A DNA stretch of 64,000 nucleotides from JACVRW01 sp963757815 (GTDB taxonomy: Bacteria; Actinomycetota; Thermoleophilia; Solirubrobacterales; Thermoleophilaceae), in the NCBI GenBank assembly GCA_963757815.1, contig CAVWSN010000037.1, positions 1 to 64,000 on the forward strand, read 5' to 3'. The notes beneath the pieces are model-generated. The model was not told where the DNA came from, did not search any database, and was given only the letters and a program-made list of their open reading frames with translations. A program made the translations under genes and the position numbers. Below are positions 25,841 through 34,300 of this stretch, piece by piece (position 1 is the first letter of the stretch; each line of letters starts with the position of its first letter).

Positions 25841-27048
25841 TGACCCAGAGACGTACCGCCCTGATCATCGGCGCCGGCATCGCCGGCCCGGCAACGGCGA
25901 TGGCCCTGCAGAAGGCCGGGATCGACGCGGTGGTCCACGAGGCTCACCCAACCGGCGCCGACGGTATCGGCGTGTTCCTCACCGTAGGCTCGAACGGAGT
26001 CGACGCGCTGCGCGTGCTCGGCGTCGACGAGCCCGTCCTCGCCGCGGGCTTCCCGACCCCGGCGATCACGCTGCGAAGCGGCAACGGCAAGCGCCTGGGC
26101 GAGAGCCGCACGGGTCACACGCTGCCGGACGGCACGACCAGCCAGACCATCAAGCGCGCCGACCTCTACCGGGTCCTGCACGAGGAGGCGCTCGCCCGCG
26201 GCATCCGCATAGAGCACGGCAAGCGCTTGGTCGACGCCCAGGACACCGGCGACGGGGTGCGGGCCGTGTTCGCCGACGGCAGCGAGGCCGTCGGCGACCT
26301 CTTGATCGGGTGCGACGGCGTCCACTCCGCGGTCCGGCGAATAATCGACCCCGCCGCGCCCGCGCCGACCTACGCCGGGCTGCTCACCACCGGTGGCTAT
26401 GCGCGCGGCGTGCCGGTGGGAACCGAGGCCGGCGGCTACGAGATGATCTTCGGCAGGCGCGCCTTCTTCGGCTACGCGAGGGCCCCGGACGGGGACGTGT
26501 GGTGGTTCGCCAACGTGCCGCGCCCCGACGAGCCCGCCGCCGGCGAGGTCAACGCTGCCGTCGATGGCGACTGGCGGCGGGTGCTGCTCGACCTCTACCG
26601 CGACGATGCCGGCGCCGCGGTCGCGCTGATCGAGGCCACCCCCGAGATCATGCCGATGAGCCCCATCCACTCCCTCCCGCATCTGCCCACGTGGCACCTG
26701 GGCCGGATGATCGTCACCGGGGACGCCGCGCACGCACCCTCGCCGACGTCCGGGCAGGGCGCCTCGCTGTCGATCGAGGATGCCGTCGTGCTCGCCAAGT
26801 GCCTGCGCGACCTGCCCAGCCCGCAGGCGGCATTCGCGCGTTACGAAGCGGCGCGGCGGCCGCGGGTCGAGCGCATCATCAAGTGGGCGGCCCGCATCAA
26901 CAGCAGCAAGGCCGCGGGCCCGGTGACGGCGTCGATCCGCGACGCCCTGCTGCCGGTCATCCTGAGGTTGACGGCCGACGCCAAGGCACAGCGGCGGATC
27001 TACGAGCACCACATCGACTGGGACGCTCCCGCGGGCGCGACCGCCTGA
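25840..27048 (+). CDS. FAD-dependent monooxygenase (class A, PHBH fold)
   Basis: A 402-residue flavoprotein monooxygenase. GAGIAGPATA binds FAD at the N terminus, CDGVHSAVR is the DG motif, and GDAAHAPSPTSGQGAS is the GD motif. It resembles TetX-like and aromatic hydroxylases that act on planar hydrophobic compounds using NADPH and oxygen. The ATG overlaps the padR stop, and an AAAGG site lies upstream. A local PadR repressor suggests induction by a phenolic or xenobiotic substrate. That role is inference; the substrate cannot be read from sequence. Confidence 0.9.
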   Translation: MTQRRTALIIGAGIAGPATAMALQKAGIDAVVHEAHPTGADGIGVFLTVGSNGVDALRVLGVDEPVLAAGFPTPAITLRSGNGKRLGESRTGHTLPDGTTSQTIKRADLYRVLHEEALARGIRIEHGKRLVDAQDTGDGVRAVFADGSEAVGDLLIGCDGVHSAVRRIIDPAAPAPTYAGLLTTGGYARGVPVGTEAGGYEMIFGRRAFFGYARAPDGDVWWFANVPRPDEPAAGEVNAAVDGDWRRVLLDLYRDDAGAAVALIEATPEIMPMSPIHSLPHLPTWHLGRMIVTGDAAHAPSPTSGQGASLSIEDAVVLAKCLRDLPSPQAAFARYEAARRPRVERIIKWAARINSSKAAGPVTASIRDALLPVILRLTADAKAQRRIYEHHIDWDAPAGATA

Positions 27049-27084
27049 TGGCCGCAGGGGCTCACCCGGCCTCATCCGGCTGGC

Positions 27085-27801
27085 GTGGCGGTCCTGTGGC
27101 GCGCCGGTCGCGTCCTCTCGCTTGTTTTCACAGGTGGGCGGGGCGGCGCTGACAGCGAGCAGGCGGCCCTCCGCCTTGCGCTGCTCCAGCAGGCTCGAAT
27201 GCAGTCGCCGAGCTCGCTCCGGCCCGGCGACAACGACGACCGTGAGGTTCCCCTCGACAATCCGCGGCTTGGCATCGAGGTCCACTGGCTGGGCCGCCGG
27301 TTCCAGCCGGCCGGGCGGCTCCCGGCGCTCGTGCTCGCCGATTCCTTCGGCCCGCTCGGGCCGGGGGAGGGGCCGGGATGGCTCGCCGAGCTCGACTACG
27401 AAGCGCGAGGCCGAGGCGCGGGTGTCAAGCTCGGGCTCTGGACGCCGAGCGACTTCGCGCGCTTCGAGCGGTCGCGGCTCGGGCGGCTCGTGAGAGCTCA
27501 TCGCTGCGCCCGGTCAGAGCAGCTCGAGCTGTCCGCCGGACGAGCGGTGATCCATGCCGGCTACTCGGATCCTCCGCAGCGCTGCCGCGCGCGAGCCCCG
27601 GACCGTTATCTCGCGCACGTCTTCCTCGACGGCCTGGTGGTGTCGGTGAACGTCCCGATCTGCTCTCTGTGCGTCGACGATGCGGACCGCCCCGATCCCT
27701 ACGACACGCTCGCGGGCATGCGGGCGGTCGTGGAGGGCCTCCAGCCGCGGCCCCTCAGCCGGCCAGCGCACGCGCCAGCGCCGGCAGGTCGCCCGCGCTG
27801 A
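27085..27801 (+). CDS. hypothetical protein
   Basis: A 238-residue protein without a recognised domain. The middle (LGIEVHWLGRRFQPAGRLPALVLADSF, LGLWTPSDFARF) and the end (DPYDTLAGMRAVVEGLQPR) look like real protein and match the style of actinobacterial hypotheticals. There is no clear signal peptide. The start may be GTG 27085 or ATG 27199; the region before 27199 is Arg-rich. The 3' end overlaps the convergent dehalogenase by 47 bp. It lies 36 bp after the monooxygenase gene. Confidence 0.55.
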   Translation: MAVLWRAGRVLSLVFTGGRGGADSEQAALRLALLQQARMQSPSSLRPGDNDDREVPLDNPRLGIEVHWLGRRFQPAGRLPALVLADSFGPLGPGEGPGWLAELDYEARGRGAGVKLGLWTPSDFARFERSRLGRLVRAHRCARSEQLELSAGRAVIHAGYSDPPQRCRARAPDRYLAHVFLDGLVVSVNVPICSLCVDDADRPDPYDTLAGMRAVVEGLQPRPLSRPAHAPAPAGRPR

Positions 27802-28432
27802 CGTCCGGGCGCGCGAAGACGTCGGGGTACGGCTGTCCGTGGCGATTGATCCAGCCGGCCAGCAACCCTGCGCGCTTGGCCCCATGCACGTCCCAGGGGT
27901 GGGCGGCGATCAGCATCGCCTGCGCCTCCTCCACGCCCATCGCCCGGCAGGCGTGCCGGTACGGCTCGGGTGCGGGCTTCCAGCGCCCCACCTCCTCGAC
28001 CCCGATGTTGCGTTCGACCATGTCCCCGAGGCCGGCACGCTCGAGCAGTCCCCGGGCGATGGCCGGGGCTCCGTTCGTGAGCGTCGCAACGCGCATCCCC
28101 GCCTCGCGCAGGAGGCGGATCCCGTCTGGGACGTCGCCCTGCACGGGCAGCGTGCCGATTCCCGCGAGCACGTGCTCGACGGCCTCCTCGAGGGGCCTGT
28201 GCAGCCCGGGATGGTCGCTGAGCAGCCCGCGCAGGACGGCCCGGGCGACATCCGGGAAGGCCGCATACTCGCCGCTGGCCGTGAGCGCCATGCCGTCTCG
28301 CAGGGTGGCCGCGAACCAGGTGGGCAGGAGCTGCGCGGGTGCACCCACCTCCTCGAAGCGTTCGCCGAGCCGGTTGAAATCGGACAGCGTCTCGTTGACA
28401 TCGAGGAGCGCGACGGTGGGAGCGATCGCCAT
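27755..28432 (-). CDS. HAD hydrolase, haloacid dehalogenase type II-like
   Basis: A 225-residue HAD enzyme. Motif I is LLDVNETLSD with the nucleophile Asp, motif II is TLTNGAP, motif III is WKPAPEPY, and motif IV is AAHPWDVHGAKRAG, the pattern of L-2-haloacid dehalogenases. ATG 28432 follows the NTF2-like gene by 2 bp. It is the last gene of a marR-led operon, suggesting a stress- or compound-induced detoxification role. That role is inferred. Confidence 0.87.
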   Translation of the reverse strand: MAIAPTVALLDVNETLSDFNRLGERFEEVGAPAQLLPTWFAATLRDGMALTASGEYAAFPDVARAVLRGLLSDHPGLHRPLEEAVEHVLAGIGTLPVQGDVPDGIRLLREAGMRVATLTNGAPAIARGLLERAGLGDMVERNIGVEEVGRWKPAPEPYRHACRAMGVEEAQAMLIAAHPWDVHGAKRAGLLAGWINRHGQPYPDVFARPDVSAGDLPALARALAG

Positions 28433-28434
28433 GG

Positions 28435-28818
28435 TCAGACCCCGCCTCCCCAGGGGTCGTCGATCAGGACGCGCCAGCTCCCGTCCCCCTGGCGGCGCAG
28501 GACGTCCGCGCTCAAGCCGCCCATGTCGATCGGATCTCCATCCGGCTGAGTGCCGGAGAGCTTCCACTCGTTGACGACGAGCGCCGTCCCATCCGCCACG
28601 ACCACCTTGCGAATGGCGCCCGTGAGGGTCGGGCGGAGGGCGGCGAAGCGCTCGAGCGCTTCGCGGATGGCGTCACGGCCATGGACAAGCGCGCCCGGCT
28701 CGGGCGCGAATGCGGCGTCCGTCTCGTACAGGCCGAGAGCGGCGTCGACGTCGCCCTCGTTGAGATGGAGCGCGAAACGCCGGATCACCTCCTCGGGACC
28801 GGTTGCAGGGGTGCTCAC
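28435..28818 (-). CDS. SnoaL-like / DUF4440 NTF2-fold protein
   Basis: A 127-residue NTF2-fold protein (GPEEVIRRFALHLNEGDVDAALGLYETDAAF, then GALVHGRDAIREALERF). Its C-terminal sheet ends WRVLIDDPWGGG, typical of DUF4440-type proteins of unknown activity. The start is GTG 28818, whose GTGA overlaps the marR stop. Middle gene of the marR operon. Confidence 0.82.
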   Translation of the reverse strand: MSTPATGPEEVIRRFALHLNEGDVDAALGLYETDAAFAPEPGALVHGRDAIREALERFAALRPTLTGAIRKVVVADGTALVVNEWKLSGTQPDGDPIDMGGLSADVLRRQGDGSWRVLIDDPWGGGV

Positions 28819-29270
28819 AGGTCCATCACCTCCTTGAGTGCGGTTCGGAACACCTCGTAGCGGCGTTCCCCAAGTCGCGCGGCGATCGTCAGCTCGAGCT
28901 CGGCGACGATCTCGGCGGCCACGGGCGCGAACTCCCGCGCGCGCTCGCTGAGCCGAATCAGGCTGGCCCGCCCGTCAACCGGGTCGGGCTCGCGAGTGAC
29001 AAGCCGGGCGCGCTCCATCAGCCTGATGAGCGTCGTCATCGTCTGCTTGGAGAGGCGCGCCCGCGCTGCCAGCTCGCCCATGCGGAGCCCGTCCTCCTCG
29101 AACAGCGGGAGCAGCACCGAGCCGTACGACGGCCGCACCTCGCCGAAGCCTCGCCGCCTGAACTCCTCGTAGAGGAGCTCATTCCAGCGCTGCGAGGCCT
29201 TGGCCAGCTCGAAGCCGGCGTTGGCGCGCGTTGGGGCTGCGGGTGAGGTGTCAACCACTGCGTTGGGCAT
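28815..29270 (-). CDS. MarR family transcriptional regulator
   Basis: A 151-residue MarR-type winged-helix regulator. The recognition region is RMGELAARARLSKQTMTTLIRLMERARLV, followed by the wing TREPDPVDGRASLIRLSERAREF and a C-terminal dimerisation helix. The ATG lies directly beside a palindromic operator, so it probably represses its own three-gene operon with the NTF2-like and dehalogenase genes. Confidence 0.93.
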   Translation of the reverse strand: MPNAVVDTSPAAPTRANAGFELAKASQRWNELLYEEFRRRGFGEVRPSYGSVLLPLFEEDGLRMGELAARARLSKQTMTTLIRLMERARLVTREPDPVDGRASLIRLSERAREFAPVAAEIVAELELTIAARLGERRYEVFRTALKEVMDL

Positions 29271-29271
29271 T

Positions 29272-29289
29272 TAGTCCGAAATAGGACTA
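29272..29289 (-). promoter_or_regulatory. marR operator
   Basis: A perfect inverted repeat TAGTCC (29272-29277) / GGACTA (29284-29289) with a 6-bp spacer, 1 bp upstream of the marR ATG. A TATAGT-like -10 element overlaps it on the minus strand. A bound MarR dimer would block both initiation and translation start. Confidence 0.65.
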
Positions 29290-29341
29290 TATCCGAGGGG
29301 CCGCTGGAGGAGGCGGCTCGGCGGCAGCTGGGGGATCCGGC

Positions 29342-29479
29342 TCAGCCGCCGCTGCGGCGGCTTCTGCGGTCGCGCACCTGGGTCACGATCAGCCAGGCGA
29401 GGAACACGACCACGGGGACGAAGTACGCGATCGTGGTCAGCCAGTGGCCTGCGTGCGCGATCAGGGTCACGGCTTTCAT
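29342..29479 (-). CDS. small single-pass membrane protein
   Basis: A 45-residue protein with one membrane helix (about 17-33, AYFVPVVVFLAWLIV) flanked by an N-terminal IAHAGHWL and an Arg-rich tail (RDRRSRRS), giving a clear inside-positive orientation. A GAGG ribosome site sits directly before ATG 29479, so the true start may be the GTG nine bases later. Small proteins of this form (AHAGHW, one helix, RDRR tail) are common in high-GC actinobacteria. Function unknown. Confidence 0.55.
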   Translation of the reverse strand: MKAVTLIAHAGHWLTTIAYFVPVVVFLAWLIVTQVRDRRSRRSGG

Positions 29480-29521
29480 CCTCGCAGGACGTCGGGGTTG
29501 CGGCGCCGGTGAATCCCTCCG

Positions 29522-30118
29522 CTAGCCGAGTACGCGGTCTTCCCGGTGGCGCCCGAACTGCTCCGCGTAGCGGCGTGCCACCTTCTCCATGGTCGCCTCC
29601 TCGCGCGAGAGGCCAAAGACGGTGCGCGGGAAGTCCATGCTGTGCTGGACCGGCCAGAGCTCGTCGTGCTGGTCGGGCGGGAACAGCTGGGCCGGGTCTC
29701 CCACCGCGATCCAGCCGATCGGGACCGTCACGCCGGCGGTGAGCGAGCTGTTCACGTGCACGACGCCGTTGATGCGCACCTCGGCGCCGTGGCCTACGGT
29801 CGCGCCCGGGAACACCGATGCGCCCGTGCCGAGGAACGCCTCGTCCTCGATCGTTGCTCCGTTCACGTGCGCGTGCGGACCTACCAGCACGTGTGCGCCG
29901 AGTGTGGCCGGGTGCCCCCGGCGACCGCGAACGAGCGCGTTCTCCATCACGATCGAGCGGGCGCCGACCTCGACTCTGCCGCCCTCGGCGGTCAGCACCG
30001 CTCCGAACAGGATGCGCGCGTCCTCGCCGACCGCCACGTCGCCGCATAGCACTGCGTTGGGGGCCACGTAGGCCGACTCCGCCACCCGCGGGCTGCTGCC
30101 CTCGTGCTCGATCAGCAC
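29522..30118 (-). CDS. gamma-carbonic-anhydrase-like hexapeptide-repeat protein
   Basis: A 198-residue left-handed beta-helix protein with repeated V/I-G-x-x-A units (VAPNAVLCGDVAVGEDARI, TLGAHVLVGPHAHV, TIEDEAFLGTGASVFPGATVGHGA). The metal-site positions of gamma-carbonic anhydrases are only partly present: GPHAHVNG contains His, but the classic HxxxxH pair is not evident. It may be an acyltransferase-like or inactive relative. It is divergent from the SDR gene. Confidence 0.8.
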   Translation of the reverse strand: MLIEHEGSSPRVAESAYVAPNAVLCGDVAVGEDARILFGAVLTAEGGRVEVGARSIVMENALVRGRRGHPATLGAHVLVGPHAHVNGATIEDEAFLGTGASVFPGATVGHGAEVRINGVVHVNSSLTAGVTVPIGWIAVGDPAQLFPPDQHDELWPVQHSMDFPRTVFGLSREEATMEKVARRYAEQFGRHREDRVLG

Positions 30119-30180
30119 GACCCCTCCTTCGTCTCGGGGACAGGCTCCGATGCTACGCCCGCTCCGGTAGCGTCCGCGCC

Positions 30181-30978
30181 CTGCAGCTCGCGGGATCCAC
30201 AGTTCTGCTCACGGGCGCGTCCGGTGGGCTCGGGCAGGCCATCGCGCAGGCGCTGCACGCGCGGGGCGCGCTCCTGCTTCTGAGCGGCCGGCGGGCGGAC
30301 GCGCTCGAGCAGCTCAGCGCGGTGCTCGGGGAGCGCGCCGAGGTTCTCGTGGCTGACCTCGCCGATGCCGGCGGTGCGGCCGACCTCGCCGAACGGGCTG
30401 GAGCCGTGGACGCGCTGGTGGCCAACGCGGGGCTCCCCGCGAGCGGCTCGGTGCTCGATTTCAGCCCCGAGCAGCTCGACCGCGCGCTCGACGTGAACCT
30501 GCGCGCCCCGATCCAGCTCACGCGCGCGCTCCTGCCGGGGATGCTCGAGCGCGAACGCGGGCACCTCGTGTTCGTGTCTTCGCTCTCCGGGAAGGTCGCC
30601 ACCACCGGATCGTGCGTCTATTCGGCTACGAAGTTCGGACTGCGCGGCTTCGCGGCCGGAGTGCGCGAGGACCTTCACGGCACCGGCGTCGGGGTGAGCG
30701 TGGTGTTCCCCGGCTTCATAGCCGGCGCCGGCATGTTCGCCGAGAGCGGGGTCGAGCTGCCGCCGGGCGTCGGCACACGCACACCCGGCCACGTCGCCGA
30801 CGCGGTCGTGCGCGGGATCGAGGAGGGGAAGGCCGAGATCGACGTGGCGCCGTTCGTGCTGCGCGCAGGCACGGCCGTTGCCACCGTCGCGCCGCAGACC
30901 TCGGCGCGGGTTCAGCGCCGGCTCGGGTCCGCGCGGCTCGGCCGGGCGTTCGCGAACGCGCAGAGGAGCAAGCGCTAG
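30181..30978 (+). CDS. SDR family oxidoreductase
   Basis: About 265 residues of a short-chain dehydrogenase/reductase. It has the TGASGGLG cofactor motif, VANAGLP, Ser in FVSSLSGK and YSATK. No ATG, GTG or TTG stands in frame between the divergent hexapeptide gene and the first strand. A CTG at 30181 fits the position of the usual Met-x-Leu-x-Gly start, so either CTG is used or a base is wrong upstream. Substrate unknown. Confidence 0.82.
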   Translation: MQLAGSTVLLTGASGGLGQAIAQALHARGALLLLSGRRADALEQLSAVLGERAEVLVADLADAGGAADLAERAGAVDALVANAGLPASGSVLDFSPEQLDRALDVNLRAPIQLTRALLPGMLERERGHLVFVSSLSGKVATTGSCVYSATKFGLRGFAAGVREDLHGTGVGVSVVFPGFIAGAGMFAESGVELPPGVGTRTPGHVADAVVRGIEEGKAEIDVAPFVLRAGTAVATVAPQTSARVQRRLGSARLGRAFANAQRSKR

Positions 30979-31325
30979 GTCGAGTCCCGTCGCCTGCCGT
31001 AGGGACTTCTTGTGAGGTAGGTCTCCGCCGGCCGGGTCAGGGCTGGGGAAGGGGTCGTGGACCACGGCCATTGCGACCTCCACGGCAAACAAGCTTCGGG
31101 CTTCGCCAGACCATCCCGAATATTCATCGACCTCGAGGAAGACCCAACCTGGGATCTCGCGCCATCTTCCGACTTGACCACCGATGTGTGGTCAATCCGG
31201 CAAAGCTCGCGCTGAGTCGTATACCGCGGCCGAACGATCTTCGATCCATGTCCTGTTCGCCGCGGCCAACGAGCACCCTTACCCAGCCCCAACGCGAGAC
31301 CGACCCGGCGCCGGCGCTCTAGCCC
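30979..31325. other. 347-bp convergent intergenic region
   Basis: This lies between the SDR stop and the convergent 2-oxoglutarate dehydrogenase stop. I see no credible gene. It is noticeably less GC-rich in its second half and contains one perfect palindrome, listed separately. Confidence 0.6.
31174..31195. promoter_or_regulatory. perfect 8-bp inverted repeat
   Basis: TTGACCAC (31174-31181) and GTGGTCAA (31188-31195) form a perfect dyad around a 6-bp spacer. No T-run follows on either strand, so it is a poor intrinsic terminator and looks more like a dimeric repressor site. It stands in a convergent region with no promoter-proximal gene. Confidence 0.5.
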
Positions 31326-34300
31326 CTACATCATGGGCCGCTGCGCGGAGCTGTCGGGCTCGAGCTTGTCCTGCTCGAGATCGAGCGCGACACGCACGAT
31401 GCGCGCCTGCTCGCGCTTGTGCGCGGCCGAATAGCCCTCGCCCGAGGCGGCGCGCAGCTGGCGGCCGACGTAGTCGTAGGAGAGCCGCTCGGGAAGGATG
31501 CTCGCCATGCGGCGGCGCATGAACGCGCGCGCACCCATGTTGCGCGGCTCCTCCTGCACCCAGACGACCCGCTCGAGGTTCGGGTATTTGTCGAGCAGCT
31601 CGATCAGCTCGGTCTCCGGGAACGGGTAGAGCAGCTCGACGCGCGCCACGGCGATGTGGCCCTGCTCGTCGCGGTCCTCGTGCCCCGCGATGTCGTAATA
31701 CACCTTGCCCGAGCAGAGGACGAGCTTCGTAACGCGGTCGCGATCCCCGTCTGCGAAGCGCGCATCGTCGATCACCCGCTGGAACGAGCCCTCGGCGAGC
31801 TCCTCCAGGGTCGAGGTCGCCGCGGGCAGGCGCAGCAGGCTCTTCGGGGTCATGAGGACGAGTGGGCGCGGCTTCGACACGAGCGCCTGCCGGCGCAGGA
31901 GGTGGAAGTACTGGGCCGGGGTGGTGCAGTTGGCCACGCGCATGTTGCCCTCGGCGGCCGCCTGCAGGAAGCGTTCCATGCGCGCGCTCGAGTGCTCGGG
32001 ACCCGAGCCCTCGTAGCCGTGCGGCAGCAGCAGCGACAGGCGTGAGGTCTGGCCCCACTTCGCGAGCCCCGAGGCGAGGAACTGGTCGACGATGACCTGC
32101 GCGGAGTTGACGAAGTCGCCGAACTGCGCCTCCCAGAGCACGAGCGCATCGGGCGCCTGCACGGAATACCCGTACTCGAAGCCGACACAGGCCTGCTCCG
32201 AGAGCGGGCTGTTGTGGAGCTCGAAGGGCGCGTTGGCGTCACGCAGATGCTTCAGCGGGCACCAGCGCTCGCCGTTGACCGCGTCGTGCAGGACCGCGTG
32301 GCGCTGGCTGAAGGTGCCGCGCTCGGTGTCCTGCCCGGTCAGTCGCACCGGCACCCCGAGGGCCAGCAGCGAGGCGAAGGCCAGCGCCTCCGCGTGCGCC
32401 CAGTCCACCGTCGCGCCCTCCTCGAACACCGCCCTGCGGCGGTCGAGGAACGGCTTGAGCTTGCGGTGCACCGTGAAGCCCTCGGGCACCCGCAGCAGCT
32501 GTTCGCCGAGCGAGCGCAGCGTCTCCTCCGCCACCGTGGTGCGCGGTTCGCGGCTCATCGTGCGGTCGAGCTCGATCTCGCCGGTGTCGGGCGGGGCGCC
32601 CATCGACTGCCGGAGCTCGTTGTGCGCCTCGCCCACGCGCGCGTACGCCTGCTCGGCCATCTTCGCGGCGTCCTCGGCGCTCACGACGCCCTCCGCCTCG
32701 AGCCGCTCCGCATAGAGCTTGCGCGTGGGCGGATGCTTCTTGATCAGCTCGTACATCTGTGGCTGCGTGTACGCGGGCTCGTCCGTCTCGTTGTGGCCGA
32801 AACGGCGGTAGCCGATCAGGTCGATGAGGGCATCGCGGCCGAAGGTCTGGCGGAAAGCGGTGGCGAGCCGCACCGCCGAGACGCAGGCCTCGACGTCGTC
32901 GGCGTTCACGTGGATGATCGGCATGTCGAAGCCCTTGGCCGGGTCGGAGGCGTAGCGCGTCGAGCGGCTCTCCTCCGGATCGGTCGTGAAACCGAGCTGG
33001 TTGTTTGCGATCAGGTGGATGGTGCCGCCGGTGCTATAGCCCGCCAGCGCCTGCAGGTTGAGCGTTTCGGACACGATGCCCTGGCCGGGGAAGGCCGCGT
33101 CGCCGTGGATCAGCACCGGCACGACGGCCGCCGGGTCGTGGGTCAGCTCGCGCGCCTTGCGGCTCGTCTGGTCAGCGCGGGCGCGCCCCTCGATCACCGG
33201 GTTCACGTACTCGAGGTGGCTCGGGTTCGGCGAGAGCGTGACCGTGACGCCGCGACCCGTGCTGGTCGCGTAGGTGCCGCTCGCGCCGTAGTGGTACTTG
33301 ACGTCGCCGGTGCCGCCCTCGGGCGCCGCCGTGTCGACCGCCAGAGTCTGCTCGCCCTCGAACTCGGCGAGGATCGCCTCGTAGGGCCGCCCGACCGTGT
33401 GGGCGAGCACGTTCAGGCGCCCGCGGTGCGCCATGCCGAGCACGACCTCGCGAGCGCCGGCGTCGGAGCTCAGCTCGATCACCTCGTCGAGCATCGGCAC
33501 GAGTGAGTCGAGCCCCTCGATCGAGAACTGCTTCTTCCCGAGGAATGTCTTGTGGAGATAGGTCTCGAGCGCCTCGACCTCCGACAGGCGCTGCAGGAGC
33601 TTGCGCCGCGCCTCGTCCGGCAGCGGCTGGCGGTACTCGCCGCACTCGATGGCGCGCCGCAGCCAGACACGCTGCTCGTGGTCCGAGATGTGCTCGATCT
33701 CGTAGGCGATCGTCCCCGTGTAGGTCTCACGCAGGTGCGGCAGCGCGTCGGCGAAGGTGTCGCCGGGGACCGCCACGCGCAGCACCGACGCCGGGATGCG
33801 GCGCATCAGCTCCTCGGTCAAGTTAACCGTCTCGGGCTCGAGGGCAGGGTCGCCGACCGCGGCCGAGCCGAGGGGGTCGAGCCGGGCAGCGAGGTGGCCG
33901 TGCATGCGGTGCGCCTTGACCAAAGAGGTGGCCGCCTGGACGGCCTGGAGCAGCGCGGCATCGGCAACCGGCGCGGCCGCCGGGACGGCCGCCGCGGGCA
34001 CGGGCTCGTCGGCGGTGACCGCCGCCTCGCTGACTGGGCCCTGCGCCACGCTCGCCACCCCGAGCGCGTCGAAGATGTTCTCGTAGAAGCGGTCCTCGCC
34101 CTGCAGGAGCTGATCGATGCGGCGCAGGAACGCACCGGACTCCGCGCCCTGGATGACGCGGTGGTCGTAGGTGCTCGTCATCGTCATGACCTTCTGCACC
34201 CCGAGCTCGCGGAGCCGCACCGGGTCGACCGCGGTCAGGCCGGGCGGGTAGCCGATCGCCCCGGTGGCCACGATCGTCCCCTGGCCGGGCATCAGCCGCG

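Noticed and set aside
30112..31092. Minus-strand frame starting MAVVHDPF in the gap before the SDR gene
   Set aside because: Most of it is antisense to the SDR, and the part in the gap has no recognisable protein character.
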